Shown: one piece after another, positions 32,672 to 43,520 of the stretch
Layout of the letters: the number at the start of each line of letters is the position of its first letter
Position numbering within the stretch: the stretch's first letter is position 1
Assembly: GCA_032718475.1 (NCBI GenBank)
Contig: JAUCBJ010006277.1
Location: forward strand, 1-64,000
DNA from: Nemertoderma westbladi
Taxonomy: Eukaryota; Xenacoelomorpha; Nemertodermatida; Nemertodermatidae
Direction of reading: 5' to 3'
Length of the DNA: 64,000 nt
Notes under the pieces: model-generated
Seen by the model: only the letters and a program-made list of their open reading frames with translations
Database searches by the model: none
Told to the model about the DNA's origin: nothing
Translations under genes and position numbers: made by a program

Positions 32672-33925
32672 AATTTGTAACTGTATGTATTAGATCCTCT
32701 TCTCACCAACCTTCTAACTTTTGGAGTTTCACAACGTATAATTTTTCTCCTGCTCTCCTCAATTTGTATGTCAATTATTTATCAAATGTTACATCTGTAT
32801 AATATCTACTATGTTTGTTGACAACACTATTCTATCTAACACTGATTGAGACTAACCTTGTATTTGCTATGGACTATTATACCTGGCTAATTAATGTAAT
32901 TGATAATTAATTAATTATTTCAAACCTCACTAAAACTTATTTCTAAAACATATTTCCTCTTAACATTACTGTACGCCAACTATACACCTCGCTAGTTCAT
33001 CCCCATCTACATTATGTTATCCTTCTCCGTTGTAAAACCTACCATTACTCTCAAACCTCACAGGATAAAAATTGTATTTGCCTTCTCTCACTTCCGAGCC
33101 CATCTACCCTATTCTACAAATCGTTAGCTCTAAGTACGGACTTTTTTGTAAATCTTAAGATTTATTTGTAAATCTTCAGATTTACTTACTGTAAGAAAAT
33201 CGCGCCTGTTTGTTTGTTTGTCACACTAAAGGCGCCGAAACTATCCGGTCAATTGTGTTGGTTTTAGTTACCGTCCTGTAGTGTATGGTCTGAATTGGTG
33301 TATAAAGCCATTTTTAGAAAAATACAGTCATTAGTTTTTGCAAAAAATGAAATAAACGAAAAGTGCCAGAGACGCAATGTTAAAATAACTCAAATAACTG
33401 CAGGTATTCATGTTGAAAAATCGCTTAATGGATTTCTACACAGGCTTATTATATATCGATGAGGTTGCCAAAATAATCTAGTCTGTCTGCCTGCCTGCCT
33501 GCCTGTCTTACATTCTGATGGACAGACCGGCTGACATAGAAATAACGACAACTCAAGAACTAAAATAGCTCTCTCTAAGCTCTTTTTTCAGTTGTGAAAT
33601 CCTCATTCAATTCTGCTCAAAATGAAATAAAATATCAAAAATTTGAAATTTTGTTCCAAGATGGCTGTACCCCGTATGTTCAGATACACAAGCACAACTA
33701 AAGGGAAAATATAAACAAATTGGAAGTACTACATGTAAGTTTGAGCACATAATTGGTTCTGTATATGGTAGTGTTCCATGTTATATTCACTACAACAAAT
33801 CATTTCAATATTTATTTCTACTCAGATGCTATATAACGGTATAATGTATCCTGATAAATTTCACAATGACATTTGGAAAAGATTCACAATTCCTCAAAAC
33901 ATAGGTCAGATAACTTAAACGTTGA
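32672..33925. other. AT-rich spacer
   Basis: No gene. A TGCC/TGTC-rich patch with GACAGACCGGCTGACA at about 33480-33540 faintly resembles the minisatellite at 6030. Confidence 0.35.
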
Positions 33926-33931
33926 TTTATT
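33926..33931 (-). terminator. Poly(A) signal for the cysteine-rich peptide gene
   Basis: AATAAA on the minus strand within about 25 bp of the peptide stop codon. It supports a real transcript ending here. Confidence 0.5.
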
Positions 33932-33949
33932 ATTTACGGCCAGGCATGT

Positions 33950-34273
33950 CTATGACGTGGTATTTGGACGTCTAGAGTATTGTAACCGACGCAGGTATCC
34001 AAGCCTTTTTAGGACTTCTTCAAATACTTGCAGATAAGATTTGACATGTGGCCCACACTTCCGGTTTTCTCTACATTTGTCAGCACAAACAGTGTTGCAT
34101 TTTCTGTAGCATCTCTCTTTCGCATGAAGGTTGAATTTAGCACATGAGACTTCTATGCATTCGTTGTATTTCCGTTGAATGCATCGTGGACATACACTAC
34201 TTCTGCCCTTGGTGGATCCCACCACCAAACACAAGATGACACAAAACACCATTGCTGTCATTGACTTCATCAT
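33950..34273 (-). CDS. Small secreted cysteine-rich peptide
   Basis: A 107-codon ORF with ATG at 34273. Residues 1-23 form a typical signal peptide (basic start, hydrophobic AMVFCVILCLVVG, small residues before the likely cut). The mature part of about 84 residues has nine cysteines at 28, 31, 39, 44, 55, 59, 63, 67 and 73. Four successive ones are spaced exactly i, i+4 (CYRKCNTVCADKC), as on one face of a helix. The C-terminus is basic and helical (SYLQVFEEVLKRLGYLRRL) without cysteines. An AATAAA follows the stop. No family is recognised; it could be a hormone, antimicrobial or other secreted peptide. The odd cysteine number allows one free thiol or a dimer. Single exon as seen; a 5' non-coding exon is possible. 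Confidence 0.7.
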   Translation of the reverse strand: MMKSMTAMVFCVILCLVVGSTKGRSSVCPRCIQRKYNECIEVSCAKFNLHAKERCYRKCNTVCADKCRENRKCGPHVKSYLQVFEEVLKRLGYLRRLQYSRRPNTTS

Positions 34274-34689
34274 GAATCTATTAAAAGTTAATTATACATT
34301 ATATCATATAATTATAATATATAGTTAAATAATTATACATTTCTTTCATATTGCATTACTACAATAAGCCAATACTACATATGTATATATATATATATCT
34401 ACATTAAAAATCATAACAAAGCACCAACAATGTATATTGATTTCACTATTAATTCACTCATGTTTTAACATCCATATATCGTATGGATTACTAAGTATTG
34501 AATTATGAATTACATTTCTAATATCCCTCGCCTCAGCAGATGACAGTGGATATTGAGGAATCGGTTTATTAATGAATTCAACTGCACATGCAGCATTGTA
34601 CACAATAGTCCAAATCTCCAACCGCATCATCAGTTGCTACTTCTCCTCATGTTCTGGAAGACTGTCTAAGAAGTTTCCTAAGGTGGTTC
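34274..34689. other. AT-rich spacer
   Basis: Upstream region of the peptide gene. Contains an AT dinucleotide run at about 34380-34400. No TATA box can be assigned with confidence. Confidence 0.3.
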
Positions 34690-36570
34690 TGATTGTGTGC
34701 TTTTTCTCCAACTAGGGTTGCCCCAGTAGAGGTCGAGGAAAACTTCTACCAGAATCTACAATCAGCTACTGAGTGAGTTGATCAGCATGCATTCATAACT
34801 TTCCTGGGTGACTTTAATGCCAGTCTCCATCGCTCATCAACATCGCCATGGGGTGTTAACCGAAATTCATTCCATTTTCTGGATATCATCTCTGGAAATG
34901 GATTGTTTTCAGGCTGGGGGGACACAGTTCAAGAAGCGAACTGCAAAGCTATGGACTAATAGTGGACCCAGTGGGCATAATTCCGAGATATACCATATTC
35001 TGCTTCGTTCACCCCGAAACATTAGATAAATAGTATAAGAAATACAGGAGTCCTGTAGGACTGTACTTTTCGCTATTTCACAAAATGATCATCGTCTTTG
35101 TGGCAATGCCATTGGTCGGTAAGATTGTTAAGGAAATGGTAAAAACCTGAATCTCCAGCTGATCAACTTAATGGTCGGAAGGCCCACTTTGAAAAGCTCA
35201 TAAACAATGACAGGGTATTTCCTGATAACTTTTTGGATCAAGAAATGTCTAAGTCGATTGTACCCTTTAGGGTGTTCATTATTGAAATCTTATATGTGTC
35301 AGTGTTACATGTTAGTGCTGTAGTGAGGATTACAGTATTTGAACATTATAACTCGGATGATAGCCCATATGGCAGAAAAATGTTGGTTTAGAAACTGTTT
35401 ATTTAATGATGGACGGGGCTAAACTCCAAGTAACACTGAAACCGAGTATGAGTATCCATTGCCATTGGTGACACATTCTTTCGCCGAAGGTCAATGCTGC
35501 TGCAAAGAGCATTAGGACAAATCGTATCGTGCCTGTGGAAGACGACAGGGTATTGCTCAATAACTTTATAGAAGTAAAATCGTTTTTTTGAGGTTTTTAA
35601 AATACCCAGTGTTTAAAGCTCATCTATCCCATCATAGTAGACATGTACAGAACAACAAGAGTCCCACAAGAAATGAAAACAAATAAGTTGGTGCCAGTTC
35701 CCAAGAAGGGCAACCTAACACTCTATGGTTCTTTTCGGGGAATCTTATTGATCTCGATTGCTACAAAGCTATACAATATAATTATATTAAATCGCATTAG
35801 GAATCCCATTGAGAGACTGCTCCGTGGAAATCAGAATGGGTTCCGTAAAGGTCGTGGGACCATGGAGCCCATTTTGGCACTTAGAAGGATAATTGAAGAG
35901 TTATCAAAAAAGAAAGACAGGCATCTGGCTGTTATCTTTGTTCACTTCTTCAAGGCCTTTGAGTCAGTCTCTCGCTCACGTATTTTCAGCATACTTTCAT
36001 TATATAGGATTCCTGATGAAATTATTGCAGCAATCAGAACAGTATACGATGGTTCGACAACATTTGTGTCCACTGTTGACGGTGACACAGAACCATTTGA
36101 AGTATTATGGAGAGTCCTCCAGTGAGACACACTTGCGCCATTCTTGTTCATAATTGTGGTTGACTATGTTCTACGCATGTCCTTAGATCATCATAATGAT
36201 GATGGGGTGATGGTAACTCCACCTACCTGGTCCAGAAGTCGTGGAAATCCTGCCAAGCACCTAACTGATCTGATCTAGACTTTGCTGATGACTTAAAAGT
36301 ATTCCGAGTAGCACTAGAGGGAACCCAATGGCTCCTCAGCTCATTAGAACAGGCTGTTTCTAGTCTATCTTGTGCACAATCTTGTTTGTGCACAAGCTTT
36401 GGCATCCTTAATGGGAAATTAGGCATCGCAGCATATGCCCTTTCTTGAGACGCCTCTTAATGGACACTGGCATTGGAGATGCTGATAATCTCGTTAAAGT
36501 AATAGTGGGCGTTGGGGTGTGGCGGCACAGTTTTGTCAAAAAGAGGGTATAGCATTCTTAATACACACTG
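34690..36570 (+). mobile_element. LINE-C, longest copy 3, heavily decayed
   Basis: The only copy here that retains endonuclease: AFITFLGDFNASLHRSSTSP near 34790-34850 and KRTAKLWTNSGPSGHNSE near 34935-34990. Then come linker remnants (about 35140-35230), an unrelated or scrambled stretch (35270-35480), RT from 35643, and decayed C-terminal sequence to about 36570. Frameshifts and stops are common. Confidence 0.8.
35643..36125 (+). pseudogene. LINE-C copy 3 RT domain with mutated catalytic residue
   Basis: A 160-codon frame with finger motifs (NKLVPVPKKGN, GNQNGFRKGRGTMEPILALR) and motif A reading AVIFVHFFKAFESVSRSR, where other copies have FVDFFKA. The catalytic Asp is therefore His. It ends at a TGA within motif B (WRVLQ), where other copies read WGVLQGDTLAP. 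Non-functional. Confidence 0.85.
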
Positions 36571-37276
36571 CATCACATCAGCAAGGCAATTATGGATTGC
36601 ATGGGAGTGGCAGAAATCTTTTGTTTAGCCAGTATAGAATGCAGCAGGCCTATTATAGATGATTCAATAATATTCATTCAATCATTCATTTCGTTTAATC
36701 AATTAAATTGATATAATAAAGTTGCATACGTAACAACAGTAAAATTATACGACAATTGACGTAATGGTTCAGATCAACGAAGTGGTTAATAACAATAAAT
36801 AATGATATTAATCCGATACATTTCCATTTATAGATCAATATGTTACAAGTCAAATTAATTAAAATGTTAGTATTGCACAATAGCATTGGTTAATTTAATA
36901 AGTATTGGATTTCCTAAAAAATAAAATTAATATAGCAACTTGGTTAGGGGATACCGTATGTAGTAGTCCTGAATTCTCCTATGTTTTTGGTCGAATGTCG
37001 AACCATGAGTGTTTAGGCAATTAAGGATAAAGTCTGCGGCAGGTGGGAGCACTTAGAGGTGTGATGACTCGCCAGCCGAAAGGATAATTGTAATGTGGAA
37101 TTTGGGCAATGTATCAGTCTAAATATCGTTGCAGTACATTGCCTGAATGCCACTGATGAAATCGGAGGTAAGGACATCCAGACCAGATACCTTGTATAAC
37201 GTGCCGTTACTAACGTGAAAACCAAGGTGCAGTAATCCCAGTAGTATTTTTCTAATCCGTCCAATTTTTCGGATAG
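36571..37276. other. AT-rich spacer
   Basis: No gene recognised. Confidence 0.35.
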
Positions 37277-37717
37277 TTATAAAACCCGAAAATAACGAAA
37301 AAGACAAAATGATCAACGAAAATATCGAATTTATCAAACAATCTGCAAACTCTCGCTTTCCAGTACGATAGGTATTATTAGAAGTCACACTTTACATTTT
37401 TTAATTAATAAAATTCGATAATTTCGAATTATCGATGGTGCAATACACGATGTCCAATACTGCAGTACACTGATTTCATCCAAGCCGCCATTGGTCAACA
37501 GTTAACACCTAACAACCAACCAGCAGACATTATTTGGTATTAAATTACTTTTAAGGTCGAAAATGGGGCGAAATTATCGGATTTTATTAATTAAAAATTG
37601 TAAATTGTAAAGTGCTTTCTAATAATACCTATTGTACTGGAAAGCGAGAATTTGCAGATTGTTTGATAAATGCGATATTTTTCGTTGATCATTTCGTCAT
37701 TTTCGTTATTTTCGGGT
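37277..37717. repeat. Foldback element with about 149-bp arms
   Basis: 37277-37425 and 37569-37717 are reverse complements with few mismatches. Landmarks are TAAAACCCGAAAATAACGAAA, AATCTGCAAACTCTCGCTTT and AAATTCGATAATTTCG. The 143-bp spacer has no ORF. Short frames read through each arm give matching peptides only because the arms repeat. The high arm identity suggests recent origin or gene conversion. Confidence 0.85.
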
Positions 37718-38004
37718 TTTATATCCCAATTTTTCAATGTCTCTGTCACAGTAAGCTCCAATGTTTAGTTTTAGAGAATAACAGGAACAGCGATGGTATT
37801 CAACAGTTTGAAAATGCAGTTGGTAGTCAGCCACCTCGTAGTCCAACCCTTAGTCTGGAAACCTTGTGCCAGCATTGCTATCAATTGTGTTACATCACTG
37901 AGAATGTAGCTTCAATTTCCAGTTAGCTTATAGCCCAGAAAACTTAGATAATTACTAGATGGTATTACCCTTCCTTCGATTTACATGAAACATGGTTTGT
38001 AGAG
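37718..38004. other. Unassigned spacer
   Basis: Short spacer between the foldback and R1; nothing recognised. Confidence 0.3.
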
Positions 38005-38430
38005 TTGACCGGACCTATCGATCATCATCCATTCGTTATTCAGGTACCTGGACACCCCCCACCCCCCCCCCCCCCCCCCCAAATTGTTCTACAAATCTTA
38101 ATGAGATTGCATGAAATAGAGATAGTTTCACCTCCCTCCTCCTTACTGGGTGAGCCAGAATTTTTAATTTTGCTTTCAATTTTTAGCTACAAGTGTTTGA
38201 AAAAGGTGTCTCTGGTGATATTTCACCACTTTATTGAACCTTATCGTGATTTGTTAGTACCAATAGAAAGATGACCATGCAAGGATTCCAAAAATGTAAA
38301 AAACGTTTAAATTTGTGTGGGATAGCTGAGATATGAGCGTTCAAAAGTTTCATGGTTTTGCACCTGCGGGAGGCTGTTTTATTCTATTAAATAAAACACC
38401 ATATTCTAGAACATTTTGTATATGAATGAA
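38005..38430 (+). repeat. Dispersed repeat R1, copy 2, with poly(C)
   Basis: Matches the reverse complement of 41865-42372 over about 400 bp: CAGGTACCTG, 19 C at 38062-38080, CTACAAATCTTAATGAGATT, CTTACTGGGTGAGCCAGAAT, TTTTAGCTACAAG, GGTGATATTTCACCA, GTACCAATAGAAAG, AGGATTCCA, TAGCTGAGATATGAGC. No ORF. Family unknown. Confidence 0.85.
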
Positions 38431-38631
38431 TAACTACATAATTCATTCCACCATCATGTATGTAAAACAATAGTAATATATAGTATATGCGTACAAATGA
38501 TCAACCATATCATAGTAAATAAAAATATATCATTAATTCAGTTTCTAAATGGTAGACTATAAATGGAATTACTCAAGATCAATTCAAATGCTGCGCTGGT
38601 GGTAGTGGATCTTCCAGAATATCAAAGAGCC
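38431..38631. other. Spacer
   Basis: Nothing recognised. Confidence 0.3.
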
Positions 38632-38672
38632 CACTACTACTAGTATCGGCATACTGCATTGCAGCTGCATTT

Positions 38673-39290
38673 TTAAGAATGCTGTGCCGGCTTGTCGACA
38701 AAATTGCGCCGCCACAACTCCCTATCACCCATGACATTTGCTAGATCATCCGCATCTTCAAGGCCAGTGTCCTTTAAGATGCGTCTCAAGAAAGACATGG
38801 GCTGTCCACCATGCTTATTCACTCCATGAGGCTGCCAAAGTACAAGCTTATGCACTGGCTGGTCCTCACGGCGAAAGCAATGTCCTGCAAAGCGTAGGCG
38901 ATTTTGTTCTAGTGTCAAGCTTGGGGGAACCAATGAGACACCTCCAATGTTATATAGTGTCTGGTTGGAGATGTGTGCATTGTACTTGACACAATGAACC
39001 CGGCGTAGCATTCTTGTGAATGTGCCATCCAGAGATTTGGTGTCCTCAGCAGTTAGAGCCCAGCATGGACTCCCATAGAGGAGTACTGGAACTACTGCTG
39101 CTCTAAATAATCGGACCTTAAGTTTCCGATTAATTCTCGGTGACTTCCAAACCCTGGAAAGCCTATTCAAGGCTGCCCATGCCTTTCCCTTACGTATTCG
39201 AAGGTCCTCACCAGACTTCGGGATCCATGATCCCAGGTAACAGAAGTCGTCCTCATGCTCAAGCATACCATCCTTTGAGCTTATGCTCAT
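38673..39290 (-). pseudogene. LINE-C copy 4, C-terminal region
   Basis: A 205-codon frame from SISSKDGMLEHEDDFCYLGS to FVDKPAQHS, nearly identical to 31926-32661 and 46463-47056. An in-frame TAA just upstream (FESSQ then stop then VSD) sits where copy 2 has CAA. Confidence 0.9.
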
Positions 39291-39369
39291 CCGATCAGAG
39301 ACTTACTGAGAACTTTCAAAGTTAACTGTCAAAATTTTGGTCTTTCTGGAGTTAATAAAAAGACCAACA

Positions 39370-39981
39370 CTATAAGCAGCATGTTCTAATGAACCTGAGG
39401 AGCCGTAGGGCTCCCTCTAGTGATTCTGAGAGTACTCCTAAGTCATCAGCAAAGTCTCGATCAGTTAGGTACATGGTAGGATTCCCTCGACTTCTGGAGC
39501 CAGTAGGTGGAGTTATCATCACCCCATCATCATTATGATGATCTAAGGACATGCGTAGAACATAGTCAACCACAATTATGAACAAGAATGGTGCAAGTGT
39601 GTCTCCCTGGAGGACGCCCCATAACACTTCAAATGGATCTGTGTCACCATCAACAGTAGATACAAAGGTTGTCGAACCATCGTATACTGATCTGATTGCT
39701 GCAATAATTTCATCAGGAATCCCATATAATGAAAGTATGCTGAACATACGTGAGCGGGAGACTGAATCACAGGCCTTGAAGAAGTCAACAAAGATAACAG
39801 CCAGATGCCTGTCTTTCTTTTTTAATAACTCTTCAATTATCCTTCTAAGTGTCAAAATGGGTTCCATGGTCCCACTACCTTTACGGAACCCATTCTGATT
39901 TCCACGGAGCAGTCTCTCAATGGGATCCCTGATGCGATTTAATAGAATTCTATTGTATAGCTTTGCAGCAATCGAGATCAA
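39370..39981 (-). pseudogene. LINE-C copy 4, RT domain
   Basis: Carries IERLLRGNQNGFRKG, AVIFVDFFKACDSVSRSR (motif A Asp kept), LWGVLQGDTLAPFLFIIVVD (motif B) and DRDFADDLGVLSESLEG (motif C). The catalytic aspartates are all present, but the frame is closed by a stop before it at 39980 and a shift after it. Confidence 0.9.
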
Positions 39982-40870
39982 TTAGATTCCCCGAAAAGAA
40001 CCATAGAGTGTTAGGTTGCCCTTCTTGGGAACTGGCACCAACTTATTTGTTTTCATTTCATGTGGGAATCTTGTTGTTCGGTACATGTCTACTATGATGG
40101 GATAGATGAGCTTTAAACACTCAGGTATTTTAAAGACCACCATCTACTCCACTGGCACGATTGGTCTTAATGCTCTTTGCAGCAGCCTTCACTTCGGCAA
40201 AGGAGATATCGCCAATGGGAATATCTGGGAGTACAGACTCAGACCCTTTTACTTCTATAAAGTTATCAGGCAATACCCTGTCATTATTGAGGAGCTTTTC
40301 AAAGTGGGCCTTCCAACCATTGAGGCGATCGGCTGGTGATTCAGCCTTAACCTTGGTGGTTGGTTGGCTTTTCCGCCCAGTAAGCAAGTTGATCGATTTC
40401 CATGCCTGGGATGATTGCCTGCTGTCGTCAGCATCATTGATGGCATCAACCTGTTGGTTTATTAGCTCCTGTAGATTAACAGAGTACTGCCTGTTCAGGG
40501 ACCTAGATGCAGCCTTAACTTTCTTCTTCTTTCTCCTTAACTTTCTGTAGTCTGTTTGAGTCGGGACTCTTTCTGCGCTTTATGAAGGTCATTTCGGCAC
40601 TTCTGAATTTTGTTGTCAGTCCAGTACATAGTCATAGGGTTAATGGATAGCCTTGGATTGCGACCATAATCAACCTTTGTTGAGTATGTCATTGAACAAT
40701 GTACTTCAAGTTGGCGAGTCATAAACTCCAACAGAATCTGGTGTTTCGAATTCCCAGAGTCGACAACCTTCCAAATAAGTTCGCGGGCCTTCTGGAGGTA
40801 CCCACCCTATAGCCCTTCGGGGATCTGTGTTGTGTCTCTTTTCACCATTGCCACAACTTCTGTCAATTGC

Positions 40871-41864
40871 GTCCAATGGAACAGTGGGTTATTTGGTCCC
40901 AGTCAGTGAGGCAACGACAGACGATCACCAGCGGAATTATCTACAGAAACATAAATATCGGAACATAGTAGTGCCTTCAAGCAAATGTTTACACGACCAA
41001 TGTATTTTTCCTCATAGAAAACGAAGAGTTCAGGTTCCAACAGGTTGCTGTTTAATAAAAACGTCCATCGATTCTGCAGTCAATGGTAGAATGGCTGCAC
41101 CTAGGCAGCCACGAGTAGATCCCAGCATCAAGTTCAACGAACCCAGCTACCAAGTCCAGAAGTCCTTCGAGTTCAATGAGCTAATCTGTCGTTCTTCGAC
41201 AGATGGAGTTTGATGTGCTGACATGGCGTTGAAAGTGCTCGGGGTATACAGGTTGTTGGTACCGTACTCCGGGAAATGCATTTGGTGTAACAGTTGGTTG
41301 CAACGACCCAACCGGCTACCTTGATGTGCGGAACATCCTCGGCAAACTCTCGCCAGTCAGCCAGTGGGTGATAACGATGACCGCTTTCTACCCTTAGATG
41401 AAAGGCGAACATCATAGTGTCATCGTTGAGTCGCATTGGCAATGCGGCAATCCATTTACTAATAATCAGATCAAATTAATAGTTACAGTCTGACTGTTGT
41501 GTGGCGAAAGGTCGTTTGGACAATGGTACGTGCTTGTGCTACGCCGCTTCGGAGGATTACCTGAACTAGGCCTATACCATATACCAGTATATACAGCTAC
41601 CAGTACTCTACATTATTAGGAACATTAAAATATAGAAGCAATACTTGAAAGCAATCGGTAATTGAAAAACTAATACCAGAAATAGATTCTTCATAATTTT
41701 TTACCCCAGAATGTGTATGTTTATCATTCAAATTGGTTACCTGTAATATAAACAACATGTCTGGATTTACTACGTGCCAGTCTTTGCTTCAGTAGTCCTT
41801 GCTTTAGCTTTAGCCTTAGCTTTATTACTTTTAGTATACTATTACTACATAATAGTATGATTAA
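40871..41864. other. Unassigned spacer
   Basis: A stretch at 41050-41445 is less AT-rich and open on the minus strand (VESGHRYHPLADWREFAEDV). It may be older retroelement or an exon; I cannot name it. Confidence 0.3.
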
Positions 41865-42372
41865 AGAAGCATTGCATTGTTGCCCAGCTACGTATAGGAT
41901 AAACAAAATGTTCCAGAATATGATTCATTTATTAAATAAAATAAATGGTCTGCATAGGAAGCAAATATATACAACATTGGAATGCTCATATCTCAGCTAT
42001 TTTCCAACCAAATTTAAATGTTTCTACATTTCTGGAATCCTTTCACGGTCAGCTTTCTATTGGTACCAACAATTCACGTAAAGGTTCAAGAATAACTGCA
42101 GTGTAACTGGTGAAATATCACCGGTTAACCATGTCGTCACTGTGTCGTCGTTGTATCACCGGAAATATCATTTTCAAACGCTTGTAGCTAAAGATTGAAA
42201 GCAAATATAAAAATTCTGGCTCACCCGGCAAGGAGGAGGTAGGTGAAACTATATCTCTGTTTAAAATTTCATGCAATCTCATTAAGATTTGTAGAAAAAA
42301 AAAATTTTTTTGGGGGGGGGGGGGGTGGTTCAGGTACCTAAATAACGACACTATATTCCAGGACATGGTGTA
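41865..42372 (-). repeat. Dispersed repeat R1, copy 3, with poly(G)
   Basis: Reverse complement of copy 2 with the same order of landmarks. 14 G at 42312-42325 sit where copy 2 has 19 C on its strand. This copy has an extra insert around 42090-42165. Its outer end, GACACTATATTCCAGGACATGG, is shared with copies at 19950 and 45885. Confidence 0.85.
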
Positions 42373-43520
42373 TTGTTGTGACCATCTTTTCAATGTCTTT
42401 AAGGGATGTCCCAAATAGCAGGAAATCATCGGCATAGATTAGCGCGCCCATCCACTCAGCGCCCACTCTACATCCTCGCTTAGTGCTTTCTAGTCCATCC
42501 ACTATGCCTTTAGTGTATAGGTTGAACAGTGTAGGTGACAGTAACGATCCTTGCTTTAGACCTTTTTACTGACTGTGATTCTAACTTTCTCGATGTCACT
42601 GCCAAACTTTAGGAATATTGTGCTAGATAGGAAGTATGATAACAGAGTATTAAGGTTTATGTGTTGCTCCAACAGTTTATCTACGAGAGTACTGTACACT
42701 ATATTGTCATAGGCAGATTCGAGATCCAATTGGCATATGAAGACTGCGGAGCCTTGCGATATGTAAAGTTATAAACATTCTAGTAGTGTGCTGACAACAG
42801 TATACGTCCCAATCTTTTTTTTGTATGCTGTTTGGTTATTGTGCGATAAGGTTTAGTTGAAATAGTTTGCGAGAATAACATGTTCGCATATCTTATGCAT
42901 CTTACGCATAGCTTATTGAAGCAATTGGTTGATATGATGTGGTTTTTAGGCGTCTCGCCTCTTACCTTTATATATGCTACTGAGGAGTGTCCTGCCGAAA
43001 ATCACTGGAACCTCTGAGATCTCAAAGCAGATGTTAATTCGATTAGCCAAAAGATGTTAGATGTTCTACGGTTAGTGAGGAGGATATGTCCGGGGATTTT
43101 CCAGTGTTTAGTCCCAGAATTGCTCGTTTCACCGCCAGTGGCGATACTACAGGAGGGAGTGTGTCCTTACAAGCTTCCTTTAGTTTCGTTTGTTGATTGG
43201 CTGAGTCATCATCACTGGATGCCACTTTAAACTTCTCCTTGTAATATTCTCTCTATTTTGGCCTTAATGATGGTGGAACCTGTCCTGCTTGTTTACCCTT
43301 AGAGTTGAGTCTATTCCAGAAAGTTTTAGTATCAGCTTTCTCAGTGTTGGCCCAGCCTCGAATAGAGTCAGCAACTAGGTTCTTTGATAAGAAGTTCCTT
43401 TAGCGTGGTTTTTCGTTTGGAGTCTTTGAAAGTCCTTGCAATGTTGTGGTCTTTTCCTTGACCCTGCCAGAGTCAGTAAAGCTGTTTCGTAGTCTTTGAT
43501 CAATGGTGCAGAAGTTTAGA
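42373..43520 (-). mobile_element. LINE-D fragment, a different decayed non-LTR element
   Basis: Minus-strand RT remains in several frames. From the right: WANTEKADTKTFWNRL near 43310-43370, VKRAILGLNTGKSPDISSSL in the 43225-43043 frame (RT finger motif), QLDLESAYDNIVYSTLVDKL near 42680-42740 (motif A), and a shifted YADD-type region near 42430 reading SCYLGHPLKTLKRW after the break. Sequence motifs differ from LINE-A and LINE-C. Abuts R1 copy 3. Confidence 0.75.

Larger units (their letters stand above)
38632..40870 (-). mobile_element. LINE-C, copy 4, most complete coding region
   Basis: About 2.2 kb running leftward: linker (QLEVHCSMTYSTKVDYGRNP near 40700; RLNGWKAHFEKLLNNDRVLP near 40290), RT, C-terminal region, and a tail with TGCAGCTGCAATGCAGTATG and TAG repeats at about 38632-38660. 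The endonuclease is missing (5' truncated). Stops and small frameshifts lie near 39310, 39380, 39980 and 40130. Confidence 0.9.

Noticed and set aside
37119-37388. Pair of similar small proteins at 37119-37388 and 37612-37926
   Set aside because: The similarity comes from the inverted-repeat arms, not from duplicated genes.
41173-41442. 89-codon minus-strand frame with Cys and His residues
   Set aside because: No consistent zinc-finger spacing and no recognised family; left as unassigned spacer.
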